A stretch of DNA of 40,965 nt, from the NCBI RefSeq assembly GCF_001954195.1, contig NZ_MBES01000094.1, positions 1 through 40,965 of the forward strand. Direction: 5' to 3'. The translations under genes were made by a program, and so were the position numbers. This DNA comes from Mycobacterium sp. IS-1264. GTDB taxonomy: Bacteria; Actinomycetota; Actinomycetes; Mycobacteriales; Mycobacteriaceae. This document shows, piece by piece, positions 34,177-40,965 of this stretch (the first letter of the stretch is position 1; each line of letters opens with the position of its first letter). The notes under the pieces are model-generated. The model did no database searches and was not told the DNA's origin. It was given only the letters and a program-made list of their open reading frames with translations.

Positions 34177-36879
34177 TCAACCGACCCGCGCTATCGCGGC
34201 GATCTGGGAGCGCACGGCCTCAATCGCCGCGTCGATGCCGGTCGGATTCTTTCCCGAGCCCTGCGCCAGGTCGGCCTTGCCGCCGCCGCGGCCGTCCACG
34301 GCGGTGGCGAGCTGCTTGACCAGGTCGTTGGCGCGAAGCCCCAGGTCTTGGGCGGCGGGATTGGCGGCCACCGCGTACGGCACCGTGTCGCCCTCGCCCT
34401 GAGCGATCAACGCGACCACGGCCGGGTCGCTGCCCAGCTTGCCGCGGATGTCGCCGACGAGGGAGCGCAGGTCGGCCGCCGTCATTCCGCCCGACATCCG
34501 CTGCGCCACCACACGAACGTTACCGATCCGCTCCGCACCCGCGGCGGCGTTGGTCGCGGCGGCGCGCGCGCCCGCCATCCGTGCGCGCTCGAGTTCCTTC
34601 TCCGCGGCCTTGAGCCGCTCCACGAGGTTGGCCACCCGGGCGGGCACCTCTTCGGAGGGCACCTTCAGCGACGACGCCAGCCCGGCCATCAGCGCCCGTT
34701 CCTTGGCCAGGTGGCGGAACGAGTCGAGCCCGACGTAGGCCTCCACGCGGCGGACCCCGGAACCGACGGAGGCTTCGCCCAGGATGGTCACCGGGCCGAT
34801 CTGCGCGGAGTTGTGCACGTGGGTGCCGCCGCACAGCTCCAGCGAAAACGGCCCGCCGATCTCCACGACCCGCACCTCGTCGGGATAGCTCTCGCCGAAC
34901 AGCGCGATCGCCCCCATCGCCTTGGCCCTGTCGAGCTGCTCGGTGAAGGTGTGCACCTCGAAGTCGGCCTGCACGGCCTGGTTGGTGACCTCTTCGATCT
35001 GGGTGCGCTGTTCCTCGGAAAGCGGCCCCTGCCAATTGAAGTCGAAGCGCAGATAGCCCGGGCGGTTCAGCGAGCCGGCCTGAACGGCGTTGGGCCCCAG
35101 CACTTGTCGCAGCGCGGCGTGCACCATGTGGGTGCCCGAGTGCCCCTGGGTGGCACCGCGGCGCCACCCCGGGTCCACCGCCGCGACCACGGTGTCGCCC
35201 TCGACGAATTCCCCGGATTCGACGTTAACCCGATGCACCCAAAGGGTTTTCGCGATCTTCTGCACGTCGGTGACCGCCGCGCGGGCGGACTCGTTGGCGC
35301 CGGTCCCGCTGATGGTGCCCTCGTCGGCGATCTGGCCACCCGATTCGGCGTAGAGCGGGGTGCGGTCCAGCACCAGCTCGACGCGATCCGCCCCGTCGGT
35401 GCCGTGCGCTACCACCGGCACCCGCTTGCCGTCGGAAAAGATGCCCAGAATCCTTGCCTCGGAAGTCAACTCGTCGAATCCAGTGAACTCGGTGGGGCCG
35501 GCGTCGACCAGCTCGCGGTATGCGCTCAGGTCGGCGTGCGCATGCTTGCGCGCCGCCGCGTCGGCCTTGGCGCGGCGACGCTGCTCGGCCATCAGTTCGC
35601 GGAAGCCGCTCTCGTCGACGCTCAGGCCGGCCTCGGCGGCCATCTCCAGGGTGAGCTCGATCGGGAAGCCGTAGGTGTCGTGCAGCGTGAAGGCGTCCGA
35701 ACCGGACACCACGCCCGCGCCCGCCGCTTTGGTGGCGCCGGCCACCTCGTCGAACAGCTTGGAACCCGAGGCCAGCGTGCGGTTGAACGCGGTCTCCTCG
35801 GCGACGGCGATGCGCCTGATCCGGGCGAAATCGGTGACCAGTTCGGGATACGACGGGCCCATCGCGTCGCGCACGGTGGCCATCAGGTCGCCGACGATCG
35901 GACCCTCGATGCCCAGCAGCTTGGCCGAGCGGATCACCCGGCGCAGCAGCCGGCGCAGCACGTAGCCGCGCCCGTCGTTGCCGGGACTCACCCCGTCACC
36001 GATCAGGATCGCGGCGGTGCGGCTGTGGTCGGCGATGATGCGGTACCGCACATCGTCGTCGTGGTTGCCGACGTCATACCCGCGCGGGGCGCGCGCCGCC
36101 ACTGTATCTATGACCGGCCGCAGCAGGTCGGTTTCGTAGACGTTGTGCACACCCTGCAGCACGAACGCGACCCGCTCCACGCCCATGCCGGTGTCGATGT
36201 TCTTGCGGGGCAACGGCCCCAGGATCTCGAAGTCGGCTTTGCCCGTCCCCTCGCCGCGTTCGCTCTGCATGAACACCAGGTTCCACAGCTCGACGTAGCG
36301 GTCCTCGTTGGCGATCGGGCCGCCCTCGACGCCGAACTCCGGCCCGCGGTCGTAGTAGATCTCCGACGACGGCCCGCACGGCCCGGGGATGCCCATCGAC
36401 CAGTAGTTATCGGCCATGCCGCGGCGCTGGATCCGCTCCTCCGGCAGCCCGGCAATCTCCCGCCACAGCCCAAAGGCCTCGTCGTCGTCGAAATACACTG
36501 TGGCCCAAAGCCTTTCGGGGTCCAGCCCGTATCCCCCGTCACCAATCGGGTTGGTGAGCAGCGACCAGGCCAGCTCGATGGCCTCGCGCTTGAAGTAGTC
36601 ACCGAACGAGAAGTTGCCGGCCATCTGGAAGAAGGTGTTGTGCCGGGTGGTGATGCCCACCTCGTCGATATCCGGAGTGCGGATGCACTTCTGGATGCTG
36701 GTGGCCGTGGCGTACGGCGGGGTGCGCTGCCCCAGGAAGAACGGCACGAACTGGACCATGCCGGCGTTGACGAACAGCAGGTTGGGGTCGTCGAGGATCA
36801 CCGACGCGCTGGGCACCTCGGTGTGACCCGCCTTCACGAAATGATCGAGGAACCTCTTCCTGATCTCGTGTGTCTGCAC
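34177..36879 (-). CDS. alaS: alanyl-tRNA synthetase
   Basis: The 900-residue enzyme charges tRNA-Ala. The class II catalytic domain shows RHNTFFQMAGNFSFGDYFKR (motif 2 region) and NDGRGYVLRRLLRRVIRSAK. The editing domain has the zinc ligands GHSGTHMVHAAL and LCGGTHVHN. The C-terminal DHHA1-type domain (DLRSLVGDIRGKLGSDPAVV) is complete. The GTG start is the family start (MQTHEIRKRFLDHFVKAGH). It heads the series alaS-ruvX-mltG-aroE. Confidence 0.98.
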   Translation of the reverse strand: MQTHEIRKRFLDHFVKAGHTEVPSASVILDDPNLLFVNAGMVQFVPFFLGQRTPPYATATSIQKCIRTPDIDEVGITTRHNTFFQMAGNFSFGDYFKREAIELAWSLLTNPIGDGGYGLDPERLWATVYFDDDEAFGLWREIAGLPEERIQRRGMADNYWSMGIPGPCGPSSEIYYDRGPEFGVEGGPIANEDRYVELWNLVFMQSERGEGTGKADFEILGPLPRKNIDTGMGVERVAFVLQGVHNVYETDLLRPVIDTVAARAPRGYDVGNHDDDVRYRIIADHSRTAAILIGDGVSPGNDGRGYVLRRLLRRVIRSAKLLGIEGPIVGDLMATVRDAMGPSYPELVTDFARIRRIAVAEETAFNRTLASGSKLFDEVAGATKAAGAGVVSGSDAFTLHDTYGFPIELTLEMAAEAGLSVDESGFRELMAEQRRRAKADAAARKHAHADLSAYRELVDAGPTEFTGFDELTSEARILGIFSDGKRVPVVAHGTDGADRVELVLDRTPLYAESGGQIADEGTISGTGANESARAAVTDVQKIAKTLWVHRVNVESGEFVEGDTVVAAVDPGWRRGATQGHSGTHMVHAALRQVLGPNAVQAGSLNRPGYLRFDFNWQGPLSEEQRTQIEEVTNQAVQADFEVHTFTEQLDRAKAMGAIALFGESYPDEVRVVEIGGPFSLELCGGTHVHNSAQIGPVTILGEASVGSGVRRVEAYVGLDSFRHLAKERALMAGLASSLKVPSEEVPARVANLVERLKAAEKELERARMAGARAAATNAAAGAERIGNVRVVAQRMSGGMTAADLRSLVGDIRGKLGSDPAVVALIAQGEGDTVPYAVAANPAAQDLGLRANDLVKQLATAVDGRGGGKADLAQGSGKNPTGIDAAIEAVRSQIAAIARVG

Positions 36880-36943
36880 TTACGTTCGCTTCTTCCCGTG
36901 TCGCGTTGAGTTTGCGGTGACTTTTGTATTGACGTCGATTCCC

Positions 36944-36949
36944 AGCCTA
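36944..36949 (-). promoter_or_regulatory. -10 box for the alaS operon
   Basis: TAGGCT on the minus strand fits TANNNT and would give a leader of about 58 bases. I see no T-box elements or attenuator in that leader. The remaining sequence between 36880 and 36981 shows nothing else recognisable. Confidence 0.4.
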
Positions 36950-36981
36950 TTCGCCCGGATTGAACGGCTGTTGCCTGGTGG

Positions 36982-37383
36982 CTAGCCCTCCAGAAAGCTC
37001 AACCGCACCGACCGCCGCGGATTGTCCCGGTTGAGGTCCACCAGCACGATGCTTTGCCACGTGCCCAGCAGCGGTTCACCGGCGGAGACCGGCACCGTCA
37101 CCGACGGTGTGACGAGCGCCGGCAGCACGTGGTCGGCGCCGTGGCCTTCGGAGCCGTGCGCGTGGCGGTAGCGGTCGTCGCGCGGCAGCAGCCGTTCGAG
37201 CGTGTCGACCAGATCGTCGTCGGAGCCCGCGCCGGTCTCGATGATCGCGACCCCGGCCGTCGCGTGCGGGACGAACACGTTGCACAGGCCGTCGCCACAG
37301 CTGAAGCAGAACCTGCGAACCGCGTCGGTGAGATCCACGATGCGGCGACGCGCGGTGTCCACATTCAGCACATCGGTATGCAC
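36982..37383 (-). CDS. YjbQ/UPF0047-family protein (Rv2556c-like)
   Basis: A 133-residue cytosolic beta-sandwich protein. The family signature is present: CNVFVPHATAGVAIIETGAG with the conserved His and Glu, RYRHAHGSEGHGADHVLPAL with metal-binding His, and LGTWQSIVLVDLNRDNPRRS near the end. Some members show weak thiamine-phosphate synthase activity, but the natural role is unknown. The GTG at 37383 is chosen because a -10 box lies exactly 7 bases before it; a longer reading would run through that promoter. Confidence 0.88.
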   Translation of the reverse strand: MHTDVLNVDTARRRIVDLTDAVRRFCFSCGDGLCNVFVPHATAGVAIIETGAGSDDDLVDTLERLLPRDDRYRHAHGSEGHGADHVLPALVTPSVTVPVSAGEPLLGTWQSIVLVDLNRDNPRRSVRLSFLEG

Positions 37384-37390
37384 CCGGTCC

Positions 37391-37396
37391 AGCCTA
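37391..37396 (-). promoter_or_regulatory. -10 box of leaderless promoter for the YjbQ-family gene
   Basis: TAGGCT on the minus strand, 7 bases before the GTG; no Shine-Dalgarno. The hexamer is the same as that found upstream of alaS. Confidence 0.5.
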
Positions 37397-37442
37397 CGGG
37401 CGGGCGCCCGCGAGCGGCCAATCGATTGTGAGTGCTGCCACA

Positions 37443-37530
37443 CCATTGCGGGTGCTCATCGGCAGGAGGAAGGTAGTGCGTGGACCGGTGGCGCCACCGG
37501 GGCGCTGCCCCGAGTAAGAGGGGGTGGATC
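37443..37530 (+). promoter_or_regulatory. structured leader of first Rv2557/Rv2558-like gene: CCATTGCG, SD, short ORF, palindrome
   Basis: In order: CCATTGCG at 37443; AGGAGGAAGGTA at 37464; a 13-codon ORF (37476-37517, GTG start, TAA stop) reading MRGPVAPPGRCPE; within it a 16-base perfect palindrome CCGGTGGCGCCACCGG (37485-37500); then GAGGGGGTG just before the main GTG at 37531. All parts recur before the next gene. A GTG at 37480 in the main frame would be an alternative start for the protein and would read through this leader. Confidence 0.6.
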
Positions 37531-38151
37531 GTGTACGCACGCTCTACCACAATCCAGGCGCAACCCTCGTCCATCGACGCCGGAATTGCGCATGTCCGCG
37601 ATGAGGTGATGCCCGCGCTGCAAGGCATGCCGGGATGCGTCGGCGTATCCCTGTTGGTCGATCGCCGCTCGGGCCGGTGCATCGCCACCAGCGCCTGGGA
37701 GAGTGACGAGGCCTTGCGCGGCAGCGCGGACCACGTGACGCCGATCCGCGATCGGGCCGCGGAAATGTTCGGGGGCACGGCAGATGTCGAGCAGTGGGAG
37801 ATCGCCGTGCTGCACCGCGATCACCGCGCGCCCGAGGGCGCGGGCGTGCGGGCGACGTGGGTCAAGGTGCCGGCGGACCAAATGGATCAGGGCATCGAGT
37901 ACTACAAGTCGTCCGTGCTGCCACAGCTCGAGAGCCTCGACGGGTTCTGCAGTGCGAGCCTGATGATCGACCGCGAGTCCGGACGTGGCGTGTCCTCCGC
38001 GACGTTCGACAGCGTCGACGCGATGGAGCGAAACCGGGACCGGGCAACCGAACTGAAGAACTCCTCGATGCAAGAGGTCAGCGGCGAGGAACTCGACGAA
38101 GGCGAGTTCGAGTTGGCGCTGGCGCACCTGCGGGTGCCCGAGCTGGTCTGA
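37531..38151 (+). CDS. Rv2557/Rv2558-family protein, first paralogue
   Basis: A 206-residue cytosolic protein built from two similar halves of the dimeric alpha/beta-barrel (ABM/EthD-like) kind. GCVGVSLLVDRRSGRCIATS in the first half matches GFCSASLMIDRESGRGVSSA in the second. The function is unknown; I recall the M. tuberculosis pair Rv2557/Rv2558 as strongly induced by nutrient starvation. The GTG start at VYARSTTIQAQP is common to both paralogues and has its own Shine-Dalgarno; a start at 37480 would add 17 residues. It is divergent from the YjbQ gene and followed by its paralogue. Confidence 0.82.
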   Translation: MYARSTTIQAQPSSIDAGIAHVRDEVMPALQGMPGCVGVSLLVDRRSGRCIATSAWESDEALRGSADHVTPIRDRAAEMFGGTADVEQWEIAVLHRDHRAPEGAGVRATWVKVPADQMDQGIEYYKSSVLPQLESLDGFCSASLMIDRESGRGVSSATFDSVDAMERNRDRATELKNSSMQEVSGEELDEGEFELALAHLRVPELV

Positions 38152-38216
38152 TCGAGACACATTGGTAGACCGGCCGAACCGGGCATCGGCCGGTCGCCAG
38201 CCTGCGCGCCTCGCGC

Positions 38217-38317
38217 CCATTGCGACCCCATTGCGACCGGTAACCCGTAGGAGGAAGGTATCTGGTGGGACCGGTGGCGCCACCGGGGCGCCGCCCCGAC
38301 AGAGTGAGGGGTCGATC
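38217..38317 (+). promoter_or_regulatory. structured leader of second Rv2557/Rv2558-like gene
   Basis: CCATTGCGACC is repeated in tandem (38217-38227 and 38228-38238). AGGAGGAAGGTA starts at 38249, exactly 21 bases after the second CCATTGCG, the same distance as in the first leader. A GTG at 38265 opens MGPVAPPGRRPDRV in another frame than the main gene. The palindrome CCGGTGGCGCCACCGG is at 38271-38286, and GAGGGGT precedes the main GTG at 38318. Here the short frame has no early stop and runs into the gene. Confidence 0.6.
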
Positions 38318-38941
38318 GTGTACGCACGCTCTACCACCATCCAGGCGCAACCCTTGTCGGTCGACATCGGAATTGCGCACGTTCGCGATGTCGTCACGCC
38401 TGCCCTGCAGGAGATGGACGGGTGCGTCGGAGTGTCGCTGTTGGTGGACCGCCAGTCCGGCACCTGCATCGCCACCAGCGCATGGGAATCCATCGAAACG
38501 ATGCGCGCCAGCGCCGAGCGGGTAGCGCCCATCCGCGACCGCGCCGCGCTGATGTTCGACGGCAGCGCGCGCGTCGAAGAATGGGACATCGCGCTGGTGC
38601 ACCGCGACCACGCCTCCCGGGAAGGAGCATGCGTGCGGGCCACCTGGCTCAAGGTGGTGCCGGATCAGCTCACCCGCTCGCTGGACTTCTATCGCACGGC
38701 CGTCCTTCCGGAGATGGAGAACCTGGACGGCTTCTGCAGCGCCAGCCTGATGGTCGACCACCCGGCCTCCCGGCGAGCGGTGTCGTGCTCGACGTTCGAC
38801 AGCCTGGAAGCGATGGCCCGCAACCGTGACCGCGCGACCGAGCTGCGCAGCAGGCGCGTGCGCGAGCTGGGCGCCGAGGTGATCGACGTCGTCGAGTTCG
38901 AGCTGGCCATCGCCGGCCTGCGGGTGCCCGAGCTGGCCTAG
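38318..38941 (+). CDS. Rv2557/Rv2558-family protein, second paralogue
   Basis: A 207-residue homologue of the preceding gene, nearly identical over the first 12 residues (VYARSTTIQAQP) and sharing the two-half layout (GCVGVSLLVDRQSGTCIATS; GFCSASLMVDHPASRRAVSC). It differs in the middle, with more Arg in the tail (ELRSRRVRELGAEVIDVVEF). No catalytic residues are recognisable. The in-frame sequence upstream of 38318 lacks a start codon near the strong AGGAGG, supporting the start chosen. It converges on the YCII-like gene with the two stop codons directly adjacent. Confidence 0.82.
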   Translation: MYARSTTIQAQPLSVDIGIAHVRDVVTPALQEMDGCVGVSLLVDRQSGTCIATSAWESIETMRASAERVAPIRDRAALMFDGSARVEEWDIALVHRDHASREGACVRATWLKVVPDQLTRSLDFYRTAVLPEMENLDGFCSASLMVDHPASRRAVSCSTFDSLEAMARNRDRATELRSRRVRELGAEVIDVVEFELAIAGLRVPELA

Positions 38942-39277
38942 CTACGGCAGCGAATCCCCGGGGAACCCACGGCAGGCGTGCGCCTCGTAGGTGAACACGC
39001 CGGCCGCCACGCCCGGGTCGCCGTCCATGATCGCCGCGGTCTCGTCGATGTTCGCCGCGAAAACCCCGACGCCGCACACGTCGGACCCGTCGGTGACCGG
39101 CAGGACCACCGCCAGCACGCCGTCGTCGCGCAGGGCGAAGTTGCGCCGCCCGTGCTCCCAGACGATGCCCGGTGCCGTGTCGTCGCCGAAGTTGGGTCCC
39201 CGCTTGAGAATGACGACGCTGTATTCCTTCGCGGTGGGCAGCAGCCGGCCCATCTCCTCGTCGGTGAAGGTCCTCAT
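38942..39277 (-). CDS. YCII-related small protein
   Basis: A 111-residue protein of the YCII/dimeric alpha-beta barrel kind (EYSVVILKRGPNFGDD; LAVVLPVTDGSDVCGVGVFA; MDGDPGVAAGVFTYEAHACR). The PxV-x-A-G-V-F ending is typical of YCII proteins, in which a His/Asp pair is thought catalytic; the substrate is unknown. The ATG at 39277 overlaps the stop of the RarA-like gene upstream (ATGA), so the two are cotranscribed. I do not recall it between Rv2558 and Rv2559c in M. tuberculosis. Confidence 0.78.
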   Translation of the reverse strand: MRTFTDEEMGRLLPTAKEYSVVILKRGPNFGDDTAPGIVWEHGRRNFALRDDGVLAVVLPVTDGSDVCGVGVFAANIDETAAIMDGDPGVAAGVFTYEAHACRGFPGDSLP

Positions 39278-40626
39278 GGCCTCTTCTTACGGATGATTGC
39301 CCGCAGCCGGTCCAGTCGACCGGCCATGTCCCGCTCGCCGCCGCGACCGGTGGGCCGATAGTAGTCGACGTCCACCAATTCGTCGGGCGGATATTGTTGT
39401 GCGACAACGCCGTCCGGGTCGTCGTGCGAATATTTGTAGCCCTGCGCGTTGCCCAACCCCGCCGCGCCGGAGTAGTGCCCGTCGCGCAGATGTGCCGGCA
39501 CCAGGCCGGCCTTGCCCTCCTTGACGTCGCCCATCGCCGCGGCCAGCGCGGTGGTGACCGCGTTGGATTTGGGCGCGGTGGCCAGGTGGATGGTGGCGTG
39601 CGCCAGCGTCAGCTGCGCCTCGGGCATGCCGATCAGCGCGACGGTCTGCGCGGCGGCGACCGCGGTCTGCAGCGAGGTCGGGTCGGCCATCCCGATGTCC
39701 TCGCTGGCCAGGATCAGCAGCCGGCGCGCGATGAACCGGGGATCCTCCCCGGCCAGCAGCATGCGGGCCAGATAGTGCAGCGCGGCGTCGACGTCGGAGC
39801 CGCGCACCGACTTGATGAACGCGCTGATGACGTCGTAGTGCTGATCGCCGTCGCGGTCGTAGCGGACCGCCGCCTTGTCGAGGGACTGCTCGATGGCCTC
39901 GACCGTCACCGGCTCCCCCTGCACCGCCTCGGCGGCGACCTCCAGCGCGGTGAGGGCGCGGCGGGCGTCGCCGGCCGCCAACTGCACGAGCAGGTCGACG
40001 GCCTCGGGCTGCACCACGACCTGCCCGCCCAGGCCGCGGGGGTCATCGATGGCCCGCCGCACCACCGTGCGGACGTCGTCGGCGCTTAGCGGCCGCAGCT
40101 GCAGGATCAGCGAGCGGGACAGCAGCGGTGCCACCACGGAGAACGACGGGTTCTCCGTGGTCGCCGCCACCAGCAGCACCACCCGGTTCTCCACCGCGGA
40201 GAGCAGGGCGTCCTGCTGCGTCTTGGAGAATCGGTGCACCTCGTCGATGAACAGCACCGTCTGCTGCCCGGAAAGGAGGGCCCTGCGCGCCTGATCGATG
40301 ACGGCCCGGACGTCTTTGACGCCCGCCGACAAGGCCGACAGCGCCTCGAACCGGCGACCGGTCGCCTGCGAGATCAGCGCGGCCAGCGTCGTCTTCCCGC
40401 TGCCCGGCGGGCCGTACAGGATGGCCGACGCAACGCCCGAACCCTCGACGAGGCGGCGCAGGGGCGATCCGGGCGCCAGCAGGTGGTCCTGACCCACCAC
40501 CTCGTCCAGCGACGCCGGGCGCATCCGCACCGCCAGCGGCGCGCCGGCGGACACGCCCACGTCGGGATTGGCCGCCTGCGGTGCGCCGGGCAGGTCGAAC
40601 AGACCGTCGGACACGGCTTTAGGCAT
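39274..40626 (-). CDS. rarA: replication-associated AAA+ recombination protein RarA/MgsA (Rv2559c-like)
   Basis: A 450-residue clamp-loader-like ATPase acting at stalled replication forks. Walker A is ILYGPPGSGKTTLAALIS, Walker B is VLFIDEVHRFSKTQQDALLS, sensor 1 is LLVAATTENPSFSV, and the Arg-containing GDARRALTALEVA is sensor 2. The C-terminal tetramerisation domain has SEDIGMADP and GDVKEGKAGLVPAHLRDGHY. The ATG at 40626 (MPKAVSDGLFDLPG) is chosen by similarity to Rv2559c; a GTG 12 bases downstream is possible. Confidence 0.94.
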   Translation of the reverse strand: MPKAVSDGLFDLPGAPQAANPDVGVSAGAPLAVRMRPASLDEVVGQDHLLAPGSPLRRLVEGSGVASAILYGPPGSGKTTLAALISQATGRRFEALSALSAGVKDVRAVIDQARRALLSGQQTVLFIDEVHRFSKTQQDALLSAVENRVVLLVAATTENPSFSVVAPLLSRSLILQLRPLSADDVRTVVRRAIDDPRGLGGQVVVQPEAVDLLVQLAAGDARRALTALEVAAEAVQGEPVTVEAIEQSLDKAAVRYDRDGDQHYDVISAFIKSVRGSDVDAALHYLARMLLAGEDPRFIARRLLILASEDIGMADPTSLQTAVAAAQTVALIGMPEAQLTLAHATIHLATAPKSNAVTTALAAAMGDVKEGKAGLVPAHLRDGHYSGAAGLGNAQGYKYSHDDPDGVVAQQYPPDELVDVDYYRPTGRGGERDMAGRLDRLRAIIRKKRP

Positions 40627-40775
40627 ACCACGCAGAGCGGACAACCATGCCCGCCGGCGGCGACCGCGACGCACGCTGAGAGCAATCCTCGCCCAACGGC
40701 CGCATCTTTGCTAAGTTCCCGGTTGCCAAGTTCAGTGCGCGTGCCCGTAGTGCGAATCCGACAGCTAGGACGGCA

Positions 40776-40965
40776 ATGAGCCAGCCCCCAGAGCACCAAG
40801 GCAACCCATCCGACCCGCAGGGCGGGGGCAACCCCCCGGGCTACCCGCCGCCGCCGCCGAACTACGGCACGCCGCCACCGCCGCCTCCGCCGCCGCCCGG
40901 CTACGGACCGCCCGGGCCCCCGCCGGGCCCGCCGCCCGGTTACGGACCGCCCGGCACTCCGCCGC
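40776..40965 (+). CDS. Pro/Gly-rich protein, N-terminal part only (Rv2560-like)
   Basis: The window ends inside this gene. The 63 visible residues are low-complexity (MSQPPEHQGNPSDPQGGGNP, then runs such as PPPPPPPPPGYGPPGPPPGP). In mycobacteria such a cytosolic Pro-rich tail usually precedes membrane helices, as in Rv2560, which also lies divergent from Rv2559c. AGGACGG stands before the ATG. Proline runs of this length would stall ribosomes without EF-P. No domain can be assigned from the visible part. Confidence 0.7.
   Translation, partial: MSQPPEHQGNPSDPQGGGNPPGYPPPPPNYGTPPPPPPPPPGYGPPGPPPGPPPGYGPPGTPP

Noticed and set aside
33943..36909. 988-codon open frame antisense to ruvX and alaS
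   Set aside because: Same GC-bias effect; alaS and ruvX on the minus strand are unmistakable.
38265..38525. 86-codon frame overlapping the start of the second Rv2558-like gene
   Set aside because: Beyond the GPVAPPGR start its translation is Arg/Ser/Ala-rich out-of-frame sequence of the real gene; only the beginning is of interest as a leader.
40810..40965. tandem repeat or CRISPR-like array
   Set aside because: The repetition is Pro/Gly codon low complexity inside a coding frame, without repeat-spacer structure.

Overview
The window is chromosomal DNA from a Mycobacterium, most likely a non-tuberculous slow grower near the M. avium group. The evidence is very high GC, frequent GTG starts, 1-4 bp gene overlaps, TANNNT -10 boxes next to leaderless starts, and proteins that match the M. 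tuberculosis pyr (Rv1379-Rv1385), Rv2531c-Rv2538c and Rv2540c-Rv2560 sets closely as I remember them. The species is an inference; no search was run.

Layout. (1) 1-640: a small HTH-TOBE (molybdate-type) protein. (2) 647-9253, minus strand: the complete pyrimidine operon pyrR-pyrB-pyrC-(Rv1382-like)-carA-carB-pyrF. Every junction overlaps, and a PyrR RNA-binding motif lies just before the pyrR Shine-Dalgarno. (3) 9348-13637, plus strand: an accessory block with a methyltransferase, a MDMPI/DinB-type protein flanked by a 16-bp direct repeat, a serine beta-lactamase-like hydrolase, a GNAT acetyltransferase and a PDZ-less trypsin-like protease. (4) 13649-20294, minus strand: a six-gene overlapping operon, GntR regulator, ferredoxin, lipoprotein binding protein, permease, ATPase, and an AprA-like flavoprotein fused to HEAT repeats. 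This is the best candidate for an uncharacterised system: uptake of a small, probably sulfonate-like compound coupled to ferredoxin/flavin redox chemistry. (5) 20418-24822, minus strand: an Orn/Lys/Arg-type decarboxylase, then the efp-nusB-(Rv2532c-like) operon. (6) 24906-25845: a secreted Trp/Pro-rich protein and a DIP1984-family protein. (7) 26071-34176, with alaS to 36879: pepQ, a divergent membrane protein, the shikimate genes aroC-aroK-aroB-aroQ, a short prepilin-peptidase-like protein, and the alaS-ruvX-mltG-aroE series. (8) 36982-40965: a YjbQ-family protein, two tandem Rv2557/Rv2558-like paralogues with matching structured leaders, a YCII-like protein, the RarA/MgsA ATPase, and the truncated start of a Pro/Gly-rich protein.

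The housekeeping genes form tightly coupled operons for UMP synthesis, chorismate synthesis and translation (AlaRS, EF-P, NusB). As I recall it, the neighbourhood of pyr and efp/aro resembles M. leprae, while in M. tuberculosis the two sets are far apart. The accessory genes at 9.3-20.3 kb sit between these two conserved blocks. No transposase, integrase, CRISPR array, rRNA or complete tRNA gene was seen, and no gene-free stretch exceeds 300 bases.
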